This document shows positions 46,153 to 56,685 of a stretch of 64,000 bases of DNA, piece after piece. The DNA is from Heterohyrax brucei. Taxonomy: Eukaryota; Chordata; Mammalia; Hyracoidea; Procaviidae. Under the pieces are notes generated by a model. The model searched no databases. It saw nothing but the letters and a program-made list of their open reading frames with translations, and was not told the DNA's origin. Where the stretch lies: assembly GCA_028571685.1 (NCBI GenBank), contig CM053140.1, positions 152,877,701 through 152,941,700 of the forward strand, read 5' to 3'. How positions within the stretch are numbered: position 1 is the first letter of the stretch; every line of letters begins with the position of its first letter. The position numbers were made by a program, and so were the translations under genes.

Positions 46153-46632
46153 TGTTGTTTGTTTATTACTGTGTAACAAATTACCCCCAATGCAGCAGCT
46201 TAAAATAAAAAACAGGCTATGTCATCTTACTAGAGTCAGCACTCTGAGTGACTAAACAGGATGCCTTTAGCTCAGGGTCTCTTGAAGTTTCAGTCAAGCT
46301 CTTGGCTAGCGCTGGGGTCTCATTTGAATGCTAACTTGGGGAGCATCCAATTCCAAGCAGGTTCCTGTAGTTTTTGGCAGGATTTACTTCATCATAGGGC
46401 ACTGAACAAAGAACCTCAGTTCCGTGCTGGCTATGAACTGAAGTTCTCTTCATTTTTTTTGCCTAGTCTTTTGTAACCTAATCGTGAAAGCGACCTCTTT
46501 TGTTTTTTATAGTATTCTGTTAGTTAGTAAAGAAACAAAAAGTTTGGGCTTCACCCAATAGGAGGGGATTGCATGCAGTATGCATACAAGGAAGTAAGAA
46601 TTTGGGTTACTTCTTGAAGGTTAGTCATCACA
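46153..46632 (-). mobile_element. MLT1-like MaLR LTR, antisense, old
   Basis: It begins TGTTGTTTGTTTATTACTGT GTAACAAATTACC and has CAGCAGCTTAAAATAAAA. Near the end are CACCCAATAGGAGGGGATTG and TTAGTCATCACA. This is the reverse complement of MLT1-type LTRs. It is more diverged than the ~520-bp MaLR-like family. Confidence 0.55.
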
Positions 46633-47076
46633 GAATTTCTTCAGAGATAAGTTTCAAACTTTGGGATTCAGCTGGCAGTACTAATTGACTGATAAAATGT
46701 GTGAGCAGAGAAATTGGATTTGGGAAGTGAGGCAAGCCAGCTACCTATCAATTATAGATAGGTAAGGGAAAAATTGCTGTTGCACAGAGACCAATAAGTA
46801 TGGATTGGGGGTGAGGGGATTGCTCTTGATAGTGTAAATTTTTGTGGACACTGGAAAAAATAAAATCATTTTGGAAAGGACTTTTCTGTAAATTAGTTAG
46901 AGAAATTTGGCTTGTGAAATTTAGAGGGTGTCTGATGATAGTTTTTCCCAGTCTGTATGAATTTATTACCCACAGATACATGGAGACAGAGAGAAGGAGA
47001 TACAATACATCTTTTCAGTTCATCCTTAATTTTAAAGTGAAGTGTGTTAGTTAATTTTATGTATTGATTTGGCAAG

Positions 47077-47606
47077 TGTCTTAGTCATCTCTGGCTGCTG
47101 TAACAAAAATAGCTGAATGGCTGTAACAAAGAAAAGTTTGTTCTCATACAGTTCAGTAGCCTATAATTCAGAACTCAGGGTGCTGACTTCAGGGAAATGC
47201 ACACTGTCTCTGTTGGTTCTGGAGAAAGGTCCCTGTGTTGCATCATTCTTTCTTTGATCTGAGAGCATCTTGGCACAGGAACCTCAGATCCAAAGGGTGC
47301 GCTCTACTCCTGGTGCTGTCACCTCGATTGTATGAGAGCCCCAAATCTATGCTTGCTTCTCTTACCATTTAGCTCTTGTAGAATAAAAGGTCGTGCAAGT
47401 CACACTCCAGGGAAACTCCATTACTCAGAGTTTTACAGTCTCACCCTTAATCCTCTTTAATATAATCCAATCCTTTCCTATTAACCACAGGAGAGATTAG
47501 GATTTACAACACAGGAAATAAAAAAATGGAAGACAACCACACAACACTAGGAATCATGTTCCAGCAAAGTTAATATATATTTTTTAATACAATTCATTCC
47601 ATAACA
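47077..47606 (-). mobile_element. MaLR-like solo LTR, antisense
   Basis: TGTCTTAGTCATCTCTGGCT to CAATTCATTCCATAACA. Possible weak target repeat: GCAAG before, TTAAG after. Its 5' end faces the 5' end of the next LTR across a 60-bp spacer. Confidence 0.85.
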
Positions 47607-47666
47607 TTAAGATTATGATAGTTGTTCAGTAAACACTAGTTTAGATAGTGCTGTGGAGATACATAT

Positions 47667-48214
47667 TGTGGATTTAATTGTGTCCCCTCAAAAACGTGTG
47701 TAGCAATTTGACTGGGCTATGATTCCCAGCGTCCTGTGATTGTACTACATTCTGTGATTTTCTTGTGCTGTAAATTCTATTCTTCACCTGTGGTTAATCA
47801 ATAGGATTATATTCAAGAGGATTAGGGCAAGACTGTAACAACCTTACTATGGCAGTTTCCCTGGAGTGTGGCTTCCAACACCTTTTAGCCTACAAAAGAT
47901 AAAAGGAAAGAAAAGCAAGCAGAGAGTTGGGAACCTCATAGCATCTTAAAAGCAGCACCAGAATATAGGGTAACCTTTAGATCTGAGCTTTCTTTACCAC
48001 GATGCTCCCTGACCAAAGACTGATGCAACACAAGGACCTCCCCCCAGAGCAGACAAAAAGGAAAAGACTTCTCTTGGAGCAGACACCCTGAATTTGAACT
48101 TGTAGCCTACTGGACTGTGTTTCAAAACAAACAAACAACAAACAAAAAACCTTTTATTTGTTAAAGCCATTCGCTTTTGCTGTCTCCATTAGAGCAGTAC
48201 CGAATGACTAAAAC
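47667..48214 (+). mobile_element. MaLR-like solo LTR, sense
   Basis: TGTGGATTTAATTGTGTCCC to GAATGACTAAAACA, about 548 bp, including a purine-rich AGATAAAAGGAAAGAAAAGC block and a (CAAA)n-like expansion near 48127-48150. Same family as the antisense copy upstream. Confidence 0.87.
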
Positions 48215-48529
48215 AGTATTTGATAGGAAACATCAGTTTTCCTGTTTGTGCCATCCTCAGAGCACGAAAGGAAGATGTTCCAAAATCATGATAGTTTAAT
48301 TTGTTAAGTGTGTTTTTGCATGTCTCCCATTGTCTAAACCATTTCTTAATTCAGATTTAAAAGCAAGATAATACAGAATAAAAAATATATTTGGAATTAC
48401 AGTCTCTTGATTCGGGGACTGTCCAGGAAGGGGATGTTTTGCCTGTTCATGGGTCCTACCAGTGTCTTTCGGATCTGTAAACTTTGGCTTTTGATGAGAG
48501 CTTGCATTTGCTTGAATCTGTTTATCCTT

Positions 48530-48722
48530 GGCAACCTGGTGGCACTACAGTTAAATGCTCACCCGCAAACCCCAAAAGTGGCAGTTTGAAGCCACCCAGA
48601 CTCTTCAAAGGAGAAGATTTTGTGATCTTAAGATTACACCCTAGAAAACCCTGTGACAGCAGTTCTACTCTGTCACATGACATAGCTATGAGGTGAAAAT
48701 CAACTGCACATAACAATAGCTC
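48530..48722 (+). repeat. Diverged AfroSINE-related SINE
   Basis: GGCAACCTGGTGGCACTACA, CAAAAGTGGCAGTTTGAAGC, a longer middle block, CAGCAGTTCTACTCTGTCAC and GAGGTGAAAATCAACTGCAC. Confidence 0.75.
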
Positions 48723-48809
48723 GATGCTTTTTTTTCTTGTATTTAAATAACAATATTACATAATAAAAAAACAAAGTTCTTGAGAGAACTCACCTTCACA
48801 GGTTATTAG

Positions 48810-49205
48810 TAGGTGTTAGTATTATTTGATACCACCCACCATGATACATCATTAGAGAAGAATGCTGAATGTACCATGGATTGCCAAAAGAACAAACAGA
48901 TCTGTTCTGGAAGAAATATTACCAGAGTGTTCCTTGGAAGCAAAGATGGTGAGACTGTGTCTTACATATTTTGGACATGTTGTCAGGAGGGATCATTCTC
49001 TGGAAAAGGACATCATGCTTGGTAGAGTGGAGGGTCCACAAAAAAGAGGAAGATCCTTGACAAGATGGTTTGACACAAGGCTGCAATGATGGGCTTGAGT
49101 ATAGAGATGATCGTGGCCATGGCTGAAGGCCATGCAGTGTTTCATTCTGCCATTCATAGGCTCTCTATGAGTCAGAACCAACTTGATGGCACCTGACAAC
49201 AACAC
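48810..49205 (+). repeat. RTE LINE 3' end
   Basis: ATGTACCATGGATTGCCAAA, AGAACAAACAGATCTGTTCT, ACATATTTTGGACATGTTGT, GAGGAAGATCCTTGACAAGA and the tail AACTTGATGGCACCTGACAA. Frames 48813-49025 and 48862-49089 are remnants of the RTE C-terminus (e.g. LTYFGHVVRRDHSLEKDI). Confidence 0.9.
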
Positions 49206-49211
49206 ATCATG

Positions 49212-49405
49212 ATATATATAGACAAAAAAAAGTCCATGATTTTATTCTGCTTAGATCAACTATCAATGTCTATGGAAGCAGCAGTCAAGAAATCAAAGAA
49301 AGTATTGCGTCAGCAAACTCTGCTTAAGAAAGACCTGTTAAAAGTTCTCAAATACGAGGATGTCACTTTGACAACTAAGTGCACTTGGCCCAAGTCACAT
49401 TTTTT
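49212..49405 (+). repeat. Second RTE fragment, more 5' part
   Basis: ATGTCTATGGAAGCAGCAGT and CAAGAAATCAAAGAAAGTAT correspond to RTE sequence lying about 200 bp upstream of the piece at 48810. So order is reversed relative to the element: either two insertions or a local duplication. Confidence 0.82.
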
Positions 49406-49798
49406 ACTCACTTCATGAGCATGAGCAAACTACACACCAGAAAAAAGACAGCAAAATACCAGTGGAATAGAATTATGAACAAATGTGAATCCAAAATACA
49501 TTAAATGAGTAAAAGATAGTCTTAACAAATGGTACTGTAAAAACTGATATCCATGTGTGGAAAAAAAAATAGTAACAGTAATCATACCTCACACCATACA
49601 TAAAAACTAACTCAAAATGGATCAAAGATATAAATATAAAACCTACTATAACAGAAATCATGTAAGAAAAAATAGGAATGACATTAGGGACCCTAATACA
49701 TGTCATAAATGTGATATAAACCATAATTAACAATGCACTAGCAATACAAGATAAACTGGATAATAGGAGCACCCAGAAAATTAAACACTTGTACTCAT

Positions 49799-50320
49799 TG
49801 TCATGGATTGAATTGTGTCCCTCCAAAAATATGTGTGGCCATGTGGCTGGGTGATGAGCCCCAATATTTTGATTGTCCTGAATTTTGTGATTTTCCTGCA
49901 CTGTATGCTAAAGGATTGGGGTGGGACTGTAAATCCCTTCATAGGATTACCTTCCCTCTCCACTGTAAAGGGAGTTTCTCTGGAGTGTAACTTGCCCCAA
50001 CCTTAATCTTTTCCTCCTATATGAGATAAAAGGAAGGGGAAGCCAGTAGAGATTTGGGAACCTCACATCATCAAGCAAGCAATACCTGGAGAAGAGTGTG
50101 TCCTTCAGACCTGAGGTTCCTGTACCAAGATGCTTCCTGGACAAAGACTGGTGCAATTTCAGCCTTTCCTCCTGAGTTGACAAGCGGGAAAGCTTTCTCC
50201 TGGGGCAGACATTCTGAATTTGGATCATAGCCTACTGGACTGCGTAAGAATAAACTTTTCTTTGTTAAAGCCATCCACTCTATGATATTTGTGTTAGAGG
50301 AGAACTAGCTGAATAAAATA
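49799..50320 (+). mobile_element. MaLR-like solo LTR in L1, sense, perfect 5-bp target repeat
   Basis: 522 bp, from TGTCATGGATTGAATTGTGT to AACTAGCTGAATAAAATA. It is flanked by identical CTCAT (49794-49798 and 50321-50325), and the L1 reads straight on across it. The polyadenylation signal is part of GTAAGAATAAACTTTTCTTT. The 5-bp duplication and TG start support class III (ERV-L/MaLR) affinity. Confidence 0.93.
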
Positions 50321-50562
50321 CTCATCAAAAGACTTCAAAAAAGAGTTTAAAAAAAGATCTATAGATTAGGAAAAAAAACTAGCTTAAACATATCTGATAA
50401 GAGTCTAAACTCGAAAATCTATTGATTACTTTAACACCTCAACAAAAAAATAAAATAGAATTAAAAAATGAACAAAGAACCTAAACAGACACTTCACCAA
50501 AGAAAACATTCAGGAGGGTAATAGACATATGAGGAAAGGCTCACAATCACTGGCCATTGCTG

Positions 50563-51968
50563 TTGTTGTTAGGTGTCATGGAGTCAGATCTGGCTCATAG
50601 AAAACCTGTTTTTGCACAACAGAGCAAAACACTGTCCAGTCCTGTACGAACCTCACAATCATTGTTATGCTTGAGCCCATTGTTGCAGTCACTGTGTTAG
50701 TTAATTTCCTTGAGTATCTTCCTCTTTTCTGCTGACACTTTAACCATGTTACGTCCTTCTACAGAGTTTGGTCCTTACCTTTAGTATGTCTGAAGTATGT
50801 GAGACACAGTCTTTCCATCATTGCTTCTAATGAGCATACTGGCTATAATTCTTCTAAGATACATTTGTTTGTTCTTCCGGCAGTCCATCGTACAGTCAAT
50901 ATTATTTGCCAACACCTTAGTACAAAAGCAGCTGTCCTTTCTTGGTCTTTGTCATAGATTGAACTGTGCCCCACACCCAGATATGTGTAGCCATGTGCCT
51001 GGATCATGATTCCCAGTATTTTGTGATCATCCTCCATTTTGTGATTTTCCTGTGCAATATGTTAAAGGATTAGGGTGGAACTGTAAATCCCTTCATAAGT
51101 TCACCCTGCTGCTCCACTGTAAAGGGAGTTTACCTGGAGTACAGTTTGCACCACCCTTTATCCTTTCATCCTACAAAAGATAAAAGGAAAGGGAAACAAG
51201 CAGAAATTTGGGAACCTCATACCATCAAGAAATCGGCTTAGCTCACTAAAACAGTCTTCCATATTGGACATCCAGCTTTCACATGCATACAAGACAAGTG
51301 AAAACAACATTATGTGTATCAAGCATGCTTAGTCCTTAAAGTAGCTTCTTTGCTTTTTAACATTTTAAGAGGTCCTTTGCAGATTAGCTCAGTGCCATGT
51401 GTCTTTTGAGTTCGTGTCTGCTGCTTCTGTGGGCATTGATTGTGGATCCAAGTAAAATGAAATCCTTGACTAGTGCAATATTTTCTCCTCTTAATGTTGC
51501 TTACTGGTCCACTTGTGAGATTTTTATTTTCTTCATGTTGAAATATAATCAGTAATAAAGGCTGTAGTCTTTGATCTTTATCAGTAAGTGCTTCCAGTCC
51601 TCTTCTTTTTTAACAAGCAAGGTTGTGTCCTCTGTATATCACAGGTTGTTAATGATTCTTCCTCCCTCCTTATGCTCTGTTCTTCCAGTTTCTAAGCTTA
51701 TTTGCTCAGCATACACATTGAATAAATATGGTGAAAGGATACAACTTTGATGCATACATTTTTGACTTCACACAGCATCCCTTTGTTCTGTTGGAATGAC
51801 TACCTCTTGTCCTAAGTCCAAGTTCTTCATGATCACCACTGTTTTGAAATTCCTATTCCTTGAAATGCTATCCATAATGTGTTATGATCCACACAGTTGA
51901 ATGCCTTTGCGTATTCAATAAAACATAGGTAAATATATTTCTGGTATTCTCTGCTTTCACCCAGGTTT
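50563..51968 (-). repeat. RTE LINE 3' half, antisense
   Basis: It begins with the tail complement TGCTGTTGTTGTTAGGTGTC. It then has CTTGAGCCCATTGTTGCAGT, GATTGTGGATCCAAGTAAAA, GGTGAAAGGATACAACTTTG and ATGATCCACACAGTTGAATG. Minus-strand frame 51833-52048 keeps CFIEYAKAFNCVDHNTLW, a reverse transcriptase motif with the first catalytic Asp position replaced by Glu. It is interrupted by an LTR at 50950-51253. Confidence 0.9.
50950..51253 (+). mobile_element. Short MaLR-like LTR in RTE, perfect 5-bp target repeat
   Basis: TGTCATAGATTGAACTGTGC to TAGCTCACTAAAACA, about 304 bp, markedly shorter than its relatives here. It is flanked by identical GTCTT (50945-50949 and 51254-51258). Confidence 0.9.
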
Positions 51969-52929
51969 ACACACAGAACAATAATAATAATAATAATGAC
52001 AAAGTATGATATTTTCAAGGAAAGGGAAGTGTGGGGAGAGGAAATCACTAACTAGATGGTAAACAAGTATTAACTTTAGTGAAGAGGAAGATAAAACACA
52101 GTATGTGGGGAGTCAGGACAGCTGGACTACAGCAAAAGTAATGGAAGTTTCCTCGATGCATTCAGACACATGAGGAATCAAGTCACTGGCATTAAGGACT
52201 AGGATTATGATCTCAGTGGAGTCTTATTCAGTTGGCACGGTAAAGTTCATAAAAGAAAATGTTGTACATCCTACTTTGAAGGGCAGCATCTGGAGAATGA
52301 AGAAAACTGAAAACACAAGGAAAACATGGACTAATGAACCACATGACCTGCAGCCTCCTCCAGCATGAGTCTAAAACACTTAGATAGTGTCTGGCTACCA
52401 CCACTGACATCCCTGACAGGAAATTATAATGAAGGGTTCTAGACAGTACAGGAGAAAAATGTAGAACAAAATTCAATGCCCGCCTCCTCACCCCCACAAA
52501 AGCCAGAATTACTGGTCTAATGGATCCTGGAAACTCCCAAAACTATAGCTCTTGAACACCTTGCTCACTCAGAAATGAAGCCATTCTTAAAATCCACCTT
52601 TCAGCCAAAGTTTAGATAGTCCTGTAAAACAAACAAACATTAGAAGTATGTGCTTCTTAGTTCAATCAAGTACACAGGACCAAATGATCGTATCTGCCCC
52701 AAAGCAAAGACAAAAACGCAAGAAGGGGCAGAAAATCTGGATTATTGGACACAGGGAACCTGGGATGTGAAGAGAAAGAGGGAGAGTGCTGACATACTAC
52801 AGGGGTTGCAACCAAAGTCACCAAACAATTTGTGTATCAATTTTTGAATGAGAAATTAATTTGCATTATAAAATTTTACCTAAAACAGAATAATTTTTTA
52901 AAAGAAAAAGGGAACCAGAAGAAGAATTA

Positions 52930-53315
52930 AAGGCTTTGAATTGATGGGTTGGTAAATAATATTGAATATACTGTGGACTAGCAAAAGGATAAACAAATCA
53001 GTCTTAGAAGAAATATAACCAGAATATTCTGTAGAAGCAAGTATGGTGAGATTTCAGTTCGCTTGGGTGGTTACTTGGGAAATGTCATTAAGAAAGACCA
53101 GTCACTGGTAAAAGACATTACGGTTGGTGAAACAGAAAGCAAAAACTGGGAAAACCCTTAATGAGATAGATTGACACAATAGCCACAATCATGCATCCAA
53201 AGATACCAGTGATCATGATGATGATACAGAATCAAGTATCATATTGTTCACTTTGAATCTATGGCCAACATGAGTTAAAGTCAACTTGACGGCTACTGAT
53301 GACAACAATACTATT
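52930..53315 (+). repeat. RTE LINE 3' end, diverged
   Basis: AGGCTTTGAATTGATGGGTT, ACTGTGGACTAGCAAAAGGA, AAAACCCTTAATGAGATAGA and TTGACGGCTACTGATGACAA. Confidence 0.8.
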
Positions 53316-53687
53316 TTTAGCAGTTAGCTCTATTTTTTAGTGAAAAAGATATGTATTAATATAACATAATTGAATATTATACAGTGTTATTTGTGTTTTT
53401 GCCATAAAGGGAAATTCAGCAAATGTTGGTGAATATTTGGGGTTGTAGAATGTCTGTTGCTAAGTTTTTCTTCTCTAGTTGCACAGATTAATTATTATAG
53501 AATCTTGTCACCTTGAAGATGTTATAACGTATGAAGAAAGACAATAGGTGTTAGAATTTTAGGTGCAGTCAATGCTTTATGGTCATCATTTTAATCCAAT
53601 TCAGCCTAATTGTAACATTTTGGAATCAATATTCAAAATATCTACTCCAGATAGTAAGAAAAAGAAAAAAATATAAACATTTTCTAT
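53316..53687. other. Unassigned stretch
   Basis: AT-rich; nothing recognised. Confidence 0.45.
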
Positions 53688-53872
53688 AATGGTACAAATA
53701 GTTACAGTCATAGAAAGGTTGGAAGTTTAAGTCCATGAAGAGGCTCCAAGGAAAAAAGGTCTGGGGATCTATTTCTGAAAAATCAATCACTGAAAATCCT
53801 GTGGAGCACAGCTGTATTCCTCCACACATGGGGTCACCGTGAGTTGGATTTGACTCCTTAACAACTGGAAAA
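53688..53872 (+). repeat. Diverged AfroSINE-related SINE, longer variant
   Basis: AGAAAGGTTGGAAGTTTAAG, GAAAATCCTGTGGAGCACAG, GGTCACCGTGAGTTGGATTT and GACTCCTTAACAACTGG. Confidence 0.65.
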
Positions 53873-54655
53873 TGGTTTATTTATTTAGATCCATTTTTGT
53901 TAGTACTTATTATACTTAAATGCTAAGAAGTTTGCTTTAATATTTAATTTTAATCATTTTTATGTAAAGATTTTCTAGAATGTTCTATGCATATGGTGAT
54001 ATATTTTTCAAAATGTCTTCTTTAGTCGTGATTTTTATATGCTGATGATCATGCTGCTTTTTATACTTGGCCAGCCAAGTGCCGTCACTGCTTAAAAACT
54101 GTAGGAAAAAAGTTTACTTATGTTAGTTCATTTGACATGCAATTGAAGGAAGAGAAAATTGAACCTCATTGGAAACATATTGTTATAACTGATTTTTAAG
54201 TCTTTGCAAATGAATTCCGTTGGATCTGTAGGACATATTTTTGTCTGTTTGTTTCTTTCTGTTCCTTATCACCTTGAAAGGTTGTAACTATGCAGCCTTT
54301 TGTACTACATTGGTATTTTGCTCCCCTATGTCTTCTCATGGTAACTCTTTTCTTCATCTTCTTCTATCTCTGTTTGAAAAGAGAATTTTAGAATGCTAAC
54401 AGCTTGAATTTTGATACCGTAGTTGCTAGTACAGGGGAAATGTACCGGGAGGCATAGTATTTCTTCTTCTTCTTCCTTTTTTTTCCTTAGAATATAAAGT
54501 CTGATATAAAAACAGATAGGAAACCTATGTCTTCAGTGTTTCTCTTTAATAGGTAGCTGGAATGGGAAAATTCAGTAACTCCATATCCTAAGTATGACTT
54601 CAATGTGTTGTTGAGCAAATGTTGATGTTGTGTCTGATGATGTCAATTTTGATTT
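53873..54655. other. Unassigned stretch with one SINE tail fragment
   Basis: Nothing recognised except the antisense tail fragment GCCAGCCAAGTGCCGTC at 54070-54086. Confidence 0.45.
54070..54086 (-). repeat. Ultrashort AfroSINE 3'-tail fragment, antisense
   Basis: 17 bp, GCCAGCCAAGTGCCGTC, identical to the tail complement of the copies at 9671 and 55742. It is so short that a chance match cannot be excluded on its own. Confidence 0.45.
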
Positions 54656-54790
54656 ATAAAAACCTTATAGGACAGAGTAGAACCGCTGCCCAGAGCTTCT
54701 AAGGCTGAAATTTTTTCTGGACCACCTTACTGTGGGACAGCCAGTGGATGTGAATCTCAACCTCAGCAGCTGAGTGCTTAACCATTTGTA
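54656..54790 (-). repeat. AfroSINE-related SINE, longer variant, antisense
   Basis: CCTTATAGGACAGAGTAGAA, GCCCAGAGCTTCTAAGGCTG, and GCAGCTGAGTGCTTAACCAT. Confidence 0.72.
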
Positions 54791-55684
54791 ACACCGAAAC
54801 CTGAATCCAAAACCTAAATCAAGTCCTTTGGCTATTGAACCAATTCTGGCTAATAGAGTCATTATGAGTCTAGGATTTTGTCACCACAACTCTTTAACTG
54901 AGGCATATTTCTTGAGGAGAAAAATTAATGAATAAAACAAAATAATAATTTTTAAATGGAGTGAGATTTCTGAACTTATTGCCCTTCAAATTTATTCCTT
55001 TTAAGGATGAACTTTTTCTTTGGGAATTTTTGGAGATGCCATATATTTTGAATAATGGAATGGATGTTGAATCACTTGGTTGGTATGTTTTGTAATTTGA
55101 AAGAATGAGTTGCCAATTGCAGGTAGTCCATATCAGTCTTATGGCCCAGGAAGTGCATCACAAACTGTTTCCAGGAAGGTGAGCACTGTATGAAACATGT
55201 CATTAGGAAAGGGAGAACTTTAAAAAAAAAAAAAAAAATGCATCATCAGGGAGGCAACAAATGCAATCCAGGCAGTGCTCATTTCACATTCTGTGAGTCA
55301 CACCTCACAAGCAATAAATATCACTTGCATGGTCCAAGAAATGCATCACAAACTGTTATCACTCCAAAAATATCTCATTTACTTGCCTGTTTCATAATGC
55401 TGATAACTGTACTTTATAACACAAACAAAAGTCATGAAGATACTTGTAAACATTATCTCACTATGCAGATGCCAAGAGACACAAAACTTTCATGCAGTCA
55501 CTCCTCCAGGAAGCAGCCCCTCATAGGAATGGCTCCCAACACTCACGTGTAGCACAGATCAATTTCCTTGTTTTTTTCAGGCAGTTGCACTAGTATCCAT
55601 CATGATGGTAGAACACATTAAAGTGACTCAAATGTGAGCCTATAAAACTCCAGGAGCAGAAAGTATAGAAATACATGCAGCATC
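54791..55684. other. Unassigned stretch with an unexplained ORF
   Basis: It holds a 120-codon plus-strand frame (55190-55552) starting before an A-run (Lys-rich). A ~28-bp motif recurs about 190 bp apart: GAAGTGCATCACAAACTGTT at ~55150 and GAAATGCATCACAAACTGTT at ~55338. The frame matches nothing I know and straddles the A-run, so I do not call it a gene. Confidence 0.35.
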
Positions 55685-55860
55685 TTTGATGCCTTTGAAT
55701 TCTAGTATTGGTGAAGAATATTGAATACATCATGGACTGATAAGCCAAGTCAAAGCCAAGTGCCGTCGAGTCTAAGGAAGAACAAATCTGTTTTAGAAAA
55801 AGTATAGACAGAATGCTGTATGTCTAGAATGTAGGAGATTTTTTAGGATGTTTCTTAGTA
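55685..55860 (+). repeat. RTE fragment with a tiny SINE-tail insert
   Basis: GATGCCTTTGAATTCTAGTA, ATTGAATACATCATGGACTG and GAAGAACAAATCTGTTTTAG match RTE. They are separated by the insert at 55742-55771. Confidence 0.78.
55742..55771 (-). repeat. Ultrashort AfroSINE 3'-tail insert in RTE, antisense
   Basis: AAGCCAAGTCAAAGCCAAGT GCCGTCGAGT interrupts otherwise collinear RTE sequence, which shows that it is an insertion rather than chance. Confidence 0.72.
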
Positions 55861-56224
55861 CTACCATGTCCTGTGATTAAAGTCAATGGAAAACTGTAGC
55901 AATCCAATTCCAACATGAAGTTTTGGGTCACCCCACCAGGCAAAGAACCATGACTAACCAAAATGCATGGTAAGGGTAAGGGGGATATGGAACAGGTGGT
56001 TCGAAGAAGGTATTTCTATATACCAGCTGCTACCACATAACCAGTTGTAGAAACAAAGTCTGTAATTGTTATAAGTATTTCTGACATTTATGTGTGCTTC
56101 AAATATTTTTGTTTTCTTCACTTACAAAATACAGTATGTAAACAGGTCTAGTGCATTTTCAGTTGTACGAGTGTAACATGATAGGTGCGTGTATGACTCT
56201 GTAATTGTCTTTCTTTTATTTAGA
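55861..56224. other. Unassigned stretch
   Basis: Nothing recognised. Confidence 0.4.
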
Positions 56225-56685
56225 GATTACATATAGTTTAAGGAGATGTATACATGTGCCAAGCTGACAAGAGTTTACTGTGATGGTCAAAGAAGTTGTT
56301 TCAGTTTGGCGGGGCCACACTTCTTAGTTGTTTTGAGGTTATAGTATACTTGGGCAGTCCTGCAATAATGAAATAACCTCTATTATGAGATCTGATATAA
56401 TGTAATCATCTCCACAATGAGATCTGCTATGATCAGCCAATTACTTAAAATGGCGTTTAAGCTGTGAATGTGGCTGCACCCAGTATGCATGGACTTTGTA
56501 ATTAACTCTGGATCCTGCATATGACTTGCCATTTGATAACTTTGTTGGTATTTGAGCCAGAGGTATGTCATATAATCTGATGATCTTGGAATTCATCAAA
56601 CTTTATAACCCTTGAGCTAGTAGCCTACTATCTGATCTGCTGATTTTAGGTTCCTTAGCTCCTGAAAAATGGAGAAAAGATTGAG

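Larger units (their letters stand above)
47044..48255 (+). mobile_element. Old ERV-L-type (MLT2-like) LTR fragment holding two other LTRs
   Basis: Visible pieces: 47044-47076 (GTGTGTTAGTTAATTTTATG), the 60-bp spacer 47607-47666 (GTTGTTCAGTAAACACTAGT, TAGATAGTGCTGTGGAGATA) and about 48215-48255. In order they match the start of MLT2-like LTRs. Two MaLR-like LTRs sit between the pieces. Confidence 0.6.
49440..52895 (+). repeat. Old L1 split by an LTR and an RTE copy
   Basis: ORF2 C-terminal region at 49440-49798 (CTCACACCATACATAAAAAC, AACTCAAAATGGATCAAAGA) continues at 50321-50562 (CAGACACTTCACCAAAGAAA). The 3' UTR is at about 51990-52895 (GTTCATAAAAGAAAATGTTG, GTCTGGCTACCACCACTGAC, AATGAAGCCATTCTTAAAAT). 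Between them lie a MaLR-like LTR (49799-50320) and an antisense RTE (50563-51968). Several hundred bp of L1 are missing at the RTE junction. An (AAT)n run lies at 51981-52001. Many stops. Confidence 0.82.
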
